The position numbers and the translations under genes are program-made. Shown here in pieces: positions 8,506-14,507 of a stretch of DNA of 30,894 nucleotides. How positions within the stretch are numbered: the first letter of the stretch is position 1; the number at the start of each line of letters is the position of its first letter. This stretch comes from Planctomycetaceae bacterium (GTDB lineage: Bacteria; Planctomycetota; Planctomycetia; Pirellulales; Pirellulaceae): positions 1 through 30,894 of the forward strand of contig NYXM01000055.1 of the NCBI GenBank assembly GCA_002685655.1, written 5' to 3'. The notes beneath the pieces were generated by a model. The model was not told the origin of the DNA. It searched no databases and saw nothing but the letters and a program-made list of their open reading frames with translations.

Positions 8506-9588
8506 TCAGCAATCAACTTTATACTTTGCAATCCGATCGGGGTCGCCTTCGATGCCCAATCCCGGTTTGTCCGTGATGGCGATGCTTCCGTCTCGGATTT
8601 CGATTCGTTCGGTGATGATGTCGTCCTCCAGACCGAAGTAGGTGGTATCGTTGGCCAGCGAATACGCCTCACAGGCCGCCGCGACATGCACCATCGCGGC
8701 GGTCTTTGGACCGAGGTCGTGGCCACAATGCATGATGCAAGGAATTCCCGCCGCCTCGCAGATGCGACCGATTGTCACGCAGGGAAGGATGCCACCGGCA
8801 ATGTGTGTGTCCGGCAAAACAAACGAGGCGGCATCGGCCTGGATAATGTCAAGCACGCTTTTGGGATCTGTCACGCTTTCGTTCAAGGCAATTGGCACAT
8901 TGGATTGCGATCGAAGCCACTTGGCATCCGATAGCGGTTCGGCCGGGATCGGCTGCTCGAGATACTCGAGATCATACGGTTCCAATCGCTTGCATAATTC
9001 GGCGGCCTGCTGCGGCGAGTAGGCTCGATTCGGATCGATCCGCAGCTTCAGTTTGTCGCCGACAGCATCACGAACACCCCGAACCATTTCGATGTCTTCG
9101 TTCATATCCGTGCCCGCTTTCGTTTTGAGCGAACCAAATCCTTGTTCGACGTAGTAGACAGCAATTTCGCCGGCCCGCTCGTACGATTGAATGCCCATGC
9201 ACGCCGCAACATCTACCCGCTGGCGCACGACGCCACCCAACAGTGCGGCGACGGAAACTCCCAGCGCCTTGCCGCTCAGGTCCCAGAGCGCCAACTCGAT
9301 CCCTGACTTCAACCGCATCTCGAGCGGACAGTCGCGATGAAACGCAGTGATGTTCAGCGGATCTCTGCCAATCAGCCAATCACGGGCTTGCTGTTGCATC
9401 CGCGCCCCGCTGATATCCTCCAGAAAATTAACGTTATGCTCGCCGCAGCCTGAGAGCCCCGCGTCCGTTTCAACCTGGACGATTGCACTGCAGGTCGTGG
9501 AACTGGTGCGAATGTGCGAACGGTAGGGTGCGATCGGTGCAATTTGTGGAACATCGACGACTGTGACATGAACGTTGGATACTTGCAT
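8506..9588 (-). CDS. Enolase-superfamily enzyme, mandelate-racemase type (acid dehydratase/epimerase-like)
   Basis: 360 aa. It starts at 9588 with an AAGGAG ribosome site 7 bases upstream. The N-terminal capping domain (1-125) is followed by a TIM barrel. Visible active-site residues are LKTKAG (Lys155, Lys157, the KxK base), IDPNRAY (Asp185), LEQP (Glu211) and LNESV (Glu237) as the three magnesium ligands, and VLPDTHIAGG (Asp260) with IMHCGH (His287 or His290) as the Asp-His dyad. This arrangement is that of the mandelate-racemase subgroup, not of the muconate-lactonising or dipeptide-epimerase subgroups, which carry a lysine on strand six. Such enzymes abstract the proton next to a carboxylate and often dehydrate acid sugars. 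It is the first gene of the leftward series, divergent from the amidohydrolase gene. Confidence 0.9.
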   Translation of the reverse strand: MQVSNVHVTVVDVPQIAPIAPYRSHIRTSSTTCSAIVQVETDAGLSGCGEHNVNFLEDISGARMQQQARDWLIGRDPLNITAFHRDCPLEMRLKSGIELALWDLSGKALGVSVAALLGGVVRQRVDVAACMGIQSYERAGEIAVYYVEQGFGSLKTKAGTDMNEDIEMVRGVRDAVGDKLKLRIDPNRAYSPQQAAELCKRLEPYDLEYLEQPIPAEPLSDAKWLRSQSNVPIALNESVTDPKSVLDIIQADAASFVLPDTHIAGGILPCVTIGRICEAAGIPCIMHCGHDLGPKTAAMVHVAAACEAYSLANDTTYFGLEDDIITERIEIRDGSIAITDKPGLGIEGDPDRIAKYKVDC

Positions 9589-9697
9589 TGGTCACTCCTT
9601 GCATCGCGATCAACCATCGCATTCAATCTGTTTACCAGCGGAATCGCATCACGCTGCCGGCTGACAATCATCCCACAATTCCGGAGACAATTCACCT
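9589..9697. promoter_or_regulatory. Divergent promoter region
   Basis: These 109 bp separate the starts of two oppositely oriented catabolic genes and must hold both promoters, unless transcripts begin elsewhere. Ribosome sites are visible at both ends (AAGGAG on the minus strand, GGAG on the plus strand). I could not identify convincing -35/-10 boxes or a clear operator palindrome by eye. Confidence 0.55.
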
Positions 9698-10861
9698 ATG
9701 CAATGCGACGTCCTCATTCGCGGCGGCACGGTTATCGACCCCTCCCAGGGTTTTAGCGGTCCCGGCGAACTGGCCGTGACCGGCGATCGGATCACCGCCC
9801 AAGCAGATGAATTGCTGGACTTTCAAGCGGACCACGTCATCGATGCCCGAGGCCAGTTGGTCGTGCCGGGCTTGATCGACCTGCACATGCACGCGTACAC
9901 GCATTCCCCCTTCGGCCTGGATCCTGATCTACTGTGCGCCGCGGGCGGAGTCACAACGATGCTCGACGCTGGTACCGCGGGCTCATACAATTTTGCTGCT
10001 TTCCGTCGCGACGGTATCGACCGAACCGATACCCAGCTGTTGGCACTGGTGAATCTTTCTTGCATCGGGCTTGTCGCGGCCAGACTCGGTGAACTGCTCG
10101 ACCCACGCTATGCCGATCCGGACGGTGTTGTCGAGACGATTCGCCGCCATTCGGACGTGGCCGTTGGCGTGAAGATCCGCGCCGGTAAGCACATCATTGG
10201 CGAAGGGGAACAGGGTTGGTCGAATCTTCGAGCCGCCATTCGCGCTGCGCGTCAGTCGGCAACCTGGTTGATGGTGCACATCGGCGAGAGTCCAATGTCG
10301 ATCCCGGAAATCGCCGAGGCACTCGATCCTGGTGACTGCATTACCCACTGTTTTAAGGGTGGCAGCACTCGTGTAACCGACGACGCCGGAAGAATCTATC
10401 CAGCCATCCGTCAGGCGGCCGAACGCGGCGTGATCTTTGATGTCGGGCACGGCTTTGGAAGCTTTCAATGGGAGGTGGTCCAAGCGGCACTCGATTGTGG
10501 TTTCGAGCCAACCACGATCAGTACCGACTTGCATACCAAGAACATCCATGGCCCGGTCTACGACATGCCGACAACGATGAGCAAGTTCTTGATGTTGGGT
10601 GTGCCGATCGAACGCGTCATCGAGATGTCAACAACGCGGCCGGCACAGGTCCTCAAACGCAGCGACGAAATCGGCACGCTGCGCGTCGGCACAATCGCGG
10701 ATATTGCGATCCTGGAGAGACACCAAGGTAAGTTTGAGTTTACAGACAGCTATCGACAGAAACGCGTCGGCAATGAATTGCTGACGGCGGCAACAACGAT
10801 CCGCCGTGGAGAGATTCTGCCGGGGGGCGGCGGATTGCGTATGAAACATCTGGCAGAGTAG
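9698..10861 (+). CDS. Amidohydrolase/deacetylase-family metallohydrolase (dihydroorotase-like fold)
   Basis: 387 aa with a GGAG ribosome site upstream. It has the cyclic-amidohydrolase layout: an N-terminal beta strip (LIRGGTVIDPS, VIDARGQLVVPGLIDLHMH), then a TIM barrel with His63 and His65 (HxH), Lys159 in VGVKIRAGKH (probable carboxylated metal bridge), His194 in MVHIGES, His217 in THCFKGG and Asp277 in STDLH. The C-terminus returns to the strip (GTLRVGTIADIAI). It matches the EF_0837/AHA_3915 (PRK09237-like) group. As I recall, studied members hydrolyse N- or O-acetyl groups rather than dihydroorotate, and members occur next to SelA-like PLP enzymes, as here. It probably deacylates the imported compound or an intermediate. 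It is the first gene of the rightward series. Confidence 0.88.
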   Translation: MQCDVLIRGGTVIDPSQGFSGPGELAVTGDRITAQADELLDFQADHVIDARGQLVVPGLIDLHMHAYTHSPFGLDPDLLCAAGGVTTMLDAGTAGSYNFAAFRRDGIDRTDTQLLALVNLSCIGLVAARLGELLDPRYADPDGVVETIRRHSDVAVGVKIRAGKHIIGEGEQGWSNLRAAIRAARQSATWLMVHIGESPMSIPEIAEALDPGDCITHCFKGGSTRVTDDAGRIYPAIRQAAERGVIFDVGHGFGSFQWEVVQAALDCGFEPTTISTDLHTKNIHGPVYDMPTTMSKFLMLGVPIERVIEMSTTRPAQVLKRSDEIGTLRVGTIADIAILERHQGKFEFTDSYRQKRVGNELLTAATTIRRGEILPGGGGLRMKHLAE

Positions 10862-10931
10862 GAGTGTCGTTGTTCCCTCCACGAACAACGACTATCCACA
10901 AAGGAGGCACCAATGCCAACCTCACCACTGC

Positions 10932-11027
10932 GTTGTGGGTCGGTCTCCCGACCGGCCCACGTTCGGAAAGGTCAATCGATGAGTCGTGATTCGCCACCAT
11001 GGCACGGTCAGGAGACCGTGCCACAAC
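10932..11027. repeat. REPIN-like element A: two inverted copies of a GTTGTGG hairpin
   Basis: Copy 1 (10932-10960, plus) folds as an 11-bp stem (10935-10945 with 10950-10960, one wobble) around a TCCC loop. Copy 2 (10999-11027, minus) forms a 10-11-bp stem around a TCCT loop. Both begin GTTGTGG and share GGTCTCC.GACC; the three stem bases between are different but complementary within each copy. The pair forms 29-nt imperfect terminal inverted repeats of a 96-bp element in the 285-bp gap between the amidohydrolase gene and the next enolase-superfamily gene. Confidence 0.8.
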
Positions 11028-11146
11028 ACCGGTGGATTTCTCACGCCGGATCGGCGGAGCCTTTCAAGGTCGCACGGCCATAGCCCGTGGGTTTACGACG
11101 TACTAAAACAGGAAGACGTTCCGTCACCCTTCGAGGTAAACGCATC

Positions 11147-12259
11147 ATGAAGATTACGGCCGTCGAACCAATTCACCTGCGCGTACCGGTTGTCGAGGCG
11201 ATCCCGGACGGGACGCTGGATGTGTTGGTAATTCGCATGGAAACCGACGCCGGGATTACCGGCATTGGCGAAGTTACTAGCCAGTCGTACGTCTGTAAGG
11301 CCTGCTTCGAAGCGCCGCGATCAGCCGCTCGGCGACACGGCCTGACGTCAATTCTAATCGGCGAAGATCCGCGGGAGCCGGAACGTCTCTGGGAAAAGAT
11401 GTATTACGAAACGAATCGCTATGGCCGTCGCGGTGCGGCGATTCACGCCATCAGCGGTGCGGACATCGCTCTATGGGACATCAAAGGCAAGGCCGAAGGT
11501 AGGCCGGTTTATGAACTGCTCGGCGGAGCCCAACGCACAACAGTACGCGCCTACGCTAGCGTTCTATTCGGCGATACGCCAGATGACACCGCGGCGCTGG
11601 CTCGGGAGTTTGTCGAACTCGGTCTAACGGCGGTCAAATTTGGCTGGGGGCCGTTTGGAGAAGATGCGGAAACCGACTTGGCACACGTTCAGGCAGCCCG
11701 TGACGTGCTCGGCGACGAACGTGACCTGATGGTCGATGCGGGGCACGCCTGGGATCTGGCGACGGCCATTGAACGAGCCAAGCTGCTCGCGCCGTTGGGC
11801 ATCACTTGGCTCGAAGAACCACTCGCCCAAGATGATCGCCAAGGGTACGCAGCGCTATGTCCAGTTTCGCCGGTACCGATCGCAGCTGGTGAAGGGGACG
11901 TGACGCACTACGACTTTGAAGACCTCATCGAGCGGGGATTGCATGTGGTTCAACCCGATGTTGCGTTTTGCGGCGGTTTGACCGTCTGCCGACGCGTCTC
12001 AGACTTGTGCCAGAACCATGGCCGCCGCCCCGTACCTCACTGCTTCAGCACGGGAATCAATCTCTGTGCGTCGCTGCACTGGATGGCTTCGGTTCCCAAC
12101 GGCGATTTGGTCGAGTACTGCCTACGCCCCTCGCCGCTCATGCGAAAACTGGTCAGGAACCTGCCGCCGCTAGTGGATGGCCGCGTACCGGTCCCCGCCG
12201 GACCAGGACTGGGTATCGAATTGGATGAGGATATCATTCGTGAATTTCGAGTTGATTAG
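11147..12259 (+). CDS. Second enolase-superfamily enzyme, mandelate-racemase type
   Basis: 370 aa from the ATG at 11147 (MKITAVEPIHLRVP); a frame extension to 11087 encodes a basic stretch not seen in the family. A GAGG lies about 11 bases upstream. Active-site residues visible are Lys164 in VKFGWGPFG, Asp197 in MVDAGHAW, Glu223/224 in LEEPL, Glu249 in AAGEG, Asp271 in VQPD with His298 in VPHCFSTG (the Asp-His dyad), and Glu323 in LVEYC. The second lysine of the usual KxK is glycine here, as I recall for several acid-sugar dehydratase groups, so general-base chemistry probably rests on His298 and Lys164. It differs clearly from the first enolase-superfamily enzyme, so the two likely act on different steps or stereoisomers. 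The DapA-like gene follows after 57 bp. Confidence 0.9.
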   Translation: MKITAVEPIHLRVPVVEAIPDGTLDVLVIRMETDAGITGIGEVTSQSYVCKACFEAPRSAARRHGLTSILIGEDPREPERLWEKMYYETNRYGRRGAAIHAISGADIALWDIKGKAEGRPVYELLGGAQRTTVRAYASVLFGDTPDDTAALAREFVELGLTAVKFGWGPFGEDAETDLAHVQAARDVLGDERDLMVDAGHAWDLATAIERAKLLAPLGITWLEEPLAQDDRQGYAALCPVSPVPIAAGEGDVTHYDFEDLIERGLHVVQPDVAFCGGLTVCRRVSDLCQNHGRRPVPHCFSTGINLCASLHWMASVPNGDLVEYCLRPSPLMRKLVRNLPPLVDGRVPVPAGPGLGIELDEDIIREFRVD

Positions 12260-12316
12260 AGCAGAACTTAGTACGCTAACACCTCAAACTGTCATACAGG
12301 AATTGTCCCGATTACG

Positions 12317-13228
12317 ATGAACACCGATCTGATTACTCCCGAAACACTCGCCGCTTCCGTGATCTCCGTGCCCCCGCTGGCGCGCAATCTTGACCTGTCG
12401 TTTAATCGTGCCGAGAACGAGAAGCAGATCCGCCATCTTGAAGCGGGTGGCGTGACGACGTTGCTGTACGGCGGCAACGCGATTCTGTACCACGTTGGCC
12501 TAAGCGAATACGCGGATCTGGTGGAAATGCTGGCCGAGAGCGCAGGCGACGACACGCTGGTCATCCCGTCGGTGGGCCCGAGCTACGGTGCGATGATGGA
12601 TCAGGCAATCATTCTGCATGACATGCCGTTTCCGACGGCCATGATCCTGCCGACCCGCGATGTTGTGACGCCTGATGGAGTCGCCACCGCCGTGCGCCAC
12701 TTCGTCGAATTGGTGAACCGACCAGCGGTGCTTTATATCAAGCACGACGGGTTCATTGATGTCGCTCGCGTGAAACAACTGATGGACGATGGTCTGCTCT
12801 CCTGGATCAAATATGCGATTGTCCGAGACGACACATCCAATGACGACTACCTGCGCGAGTTGGTCGACACGGTTGGACCGTCGCGGATCGTCAGTGGCAT
12901 CGGCGAACAGCCTGCGATCACGCACCTAAGCGAGTTTGGCTTGACGAGCTTTACGTCTGGGTGTGTTTGCCTGGCACCGCGACTGTCGATGCAGATGTTG
13001 CGGGCAATCAAGGCAGGTGATTTTGCAAAAGCCGATGAAATTCGCCGAGTCTTTTCACCGCTGGAGGATCTGCGCAATGCAATCAATCCTGTCCGTGTCT
13101 TGCATACGGCGGTCACATTGTCCGGCATCGCGGCGATGGGTCCGTTGATGCCGCTGCTGTGCGAGGTCGGCGAAGATGACGCGGCCGCGATCGGCGCTGC
13201 CGCGAAGCAGTTGTTGGCCAACAATTAG
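12317..13228 (+). CDS. DapA-family (DHDPS/NAL) lyase or aldolase
   Basis: 303 aa, a single TIM barrel of the usual family length. Lys165 in SWIKYAIV is the expected Schiff-base lysine and Tyr140 in AVLYIKHDG the partner tyrosine. The pyruvate carboxylate-binding loop near residue 50, usually GTTGE, reads YGGNAILYHV here, which argues against true dihydrodipicolinate synthase and leaves the 2-keto-acid aldolase/dehydratase branch as more likely. Typical reactions are reversible aldol cleavage of 2-keto-3-deoxy acids to pyruvate plus an aldehyde. Only a weak AGGA is seen, about 15 bases before the ATG. It is the last gene of the rightward trio and would complete a dehydrate-then-cleave route; this role is inferred. 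Confidence 0.88.
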   Translation: MNTDLITPETLAASVISVPPLARNLDLSFNRAENEKQIRHLEAGGVTTLLYGGNAILYHVGLSEYADLVEMLAESAGDDTLVIPSVGPSYGAMMDQAIILHDMPFPTAMILPTRDVVTPDGVATAVRHFVELVNRPAVLYIKHDGFIDVARVKQLMDDGLLSWIKYAIVRDDTSNDDYLRELVDTVGPSRIVSGIGEQPAITHLSEFGLTSFTSGCVCLAPRLSMQMLRAIKAGDFAKADEIRRVFSPLEDLRNAINPVRVLHTAVTLSGIAAMGPLMPLLCEVGEDDAAAIGAAAKQLLANN

Positions 13229-13267
13229 CGATCAACAGCAGAGCCAGTGAGTCCAGGTTGTCTCCAG

Positions 13268-13406
13268 GTTGTGGGCTGGTCTCCTGACCAGCTCACTGTT
13301 TCGACCGAAGGTCTCCTTTTTCTGCGCCGAACGTGGACAGGCATTCCACGCGCTCCTGGAGATCTTCGGTCGGAGTGGTATTGCGGCCGGAAGACCGCAT
13401 CACAAC
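13268..13406. repeat. REPIN-like element B: 49-nt imperfect terminal inverted repeats
   Basis: The left end (13268-13316) and the reverse complement of the right end (13358-13406) are both 49 nt and align without gaps. Each starts GTTGTG, contains the hairpin with conserved GGTC before a 4-nt loop, and ends in CGACCGAAG.TCTCC (14 of 15 identical). The left hairpin stem is 13271-13281/13286-13296. The right one, 13378-13403, is more degenerate. A third small hairpin (13332-13337 with 13345-13350) lies in the middle. The element fills most of the 233-bp gap after the DapA-like gene, before the convergent SDR gene. Confidence 0.8.
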
Positions 13407-13461
13407 AAGAGGTTCTAGATGTGAGACATGAGGTGAGAACGGCTGCAAACCAACAACACGG

Positions 13462-14247
13462 CTACCCTGCCGCCTCCGACCCTTTGGTTCGCGCCACCTT
13501 CAATTCTTCTTCCATGTCACGGGGCTGAGTTGGCGTTAACACGATCTCCTCTACGAGGGTCCGCTGGGGCATGGTGGCGGACAACAAGATCGCGCTGGCG
13601 ATATCCTCGGGCTGCATCATCGTGCCGCGAGCGGCGTCGGACGGCGGCTTGGGGCGGCCCTCAAGGATCGGCGTGTCGACTTCACCGGGGATGATGGTCG
13701 TGGCGCGAATCCCGCTGGCGCGCAGTTCGCTGTTCAGGCCGCGCATCAGGTTGTACGACGCTGCCTTGGCTGCTGAATAAGGCGCACCTCCCACGATGCC
13801 GGGTGTCAGAGCTGCCATGGACGACGTGGTAATCACTGTCCCTTCACCGCGCGAGAGCATGTCCGGCAGGCAAGCTTGTGTCAGTCGAAATACGGCGTCG
13901 ATGTTAATTCGAAATACGGACTCCCATTCATCCGGCTTGACCCAGCGGATCGACCGAACCTGCGACGCATGGCCGGCGTTGTTGACCAGGATGTCGACAC
14001 GCCCATACGTCTCGATCGTCGCCGCGGCGACCGCTGCGGCTGCGTCACCGTCTTCCAGATCGGCAGAATGGACCGTCGCCTCGCCCCCCGCCTGCTTGAT
14101 CTCGTCGACCACACTGGCCAGCGGTTCGGGGCGCCGGCCAACAGCGACGACTTTGGCACCCTCAGCGGCGAACATTTTGGCGGCTTCGCGACCGATTCCT
14201 GTTCCCGCTCCGGTAATGATGGCGACCTTTCCGTCCAGCCTGCTCAT
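13462..14247 (-). CDS. Short-chain dehydrogenase/reductase (SDR, classical)
   Basis: 261 aa, the usual classical SDR length. A GAGG site lies 5 bases upstream of the ATG. The Rossmann motif TGAGTGIG (residues 12-19) binds NAD(P); basic residues at VGRRPEP (about 37-42) suggest NADP preference. NNAG is at 89-92, the catalytic serine in TTSSMAAL (142-143), Tyr157 and Lys161 in YSAAK, followed by PGEVDTP. All catalytic residues are present. It is convergent with the DapA-like gene and divergent from the large propeller gene, so it is a single-gene unit. It may oxidise a hydroxyl of the pathway substrate or reduce a keto/aldehyde product, but neighbourhood is the only support. Confidence 0.92.
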   Translation of the reverse strand: MSRLDGKVAIITGAGTGIGREAAKMFAAEGAKVVAVGRRPEPLASVVDEIKQAGGEATVHSADLEDGDAAAAVAAATIETYGRVDILVNNAGHASQVRSIRWVKPDEWESVFRINIDAVFRLTQACLPDMLSRGEGTVITTSSMAALTPGIVGGAPYSAAKAASYNLMRGLNSELRASGIRATTIIPGEVDTPILEGRPKPPSDAARGTMMQPEDIASAILLSATMPQRTLVEEIVLTPTQPRDMEEELKVARTKGSEAAG

Positions 14248-14507
14248 GGGATCCTCGTCTCCTGTTGGTCGTATTCCTTGATGGTTGTTGTTGATTCAAT
14301 GGTCCTTATCATCGCGGTTTTTCTGTTCACCGTCCATGTACCCGCTTCGATTTTCGCCGCGTGCATCTTGTTGTTTTTTCGGACTCGCTCGGTACTCGCC
14401 ATCTGAGAATCAGAAAGAGTTGCCTGAAATGAATGCAATGGCCGTGCGAAAACGGTAGACTAGACACCCCCAGTCAGTCGCGCCCGCCGCCAACGGAGAT
14501 CAAAGTC

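Noticed and set aside
12317..13228. Lysine-biosynthesis dapA
   Set aside because: The substrate-binding loop differs from dihydrodipicolinate synthase and the gene sits among catabolic genes.
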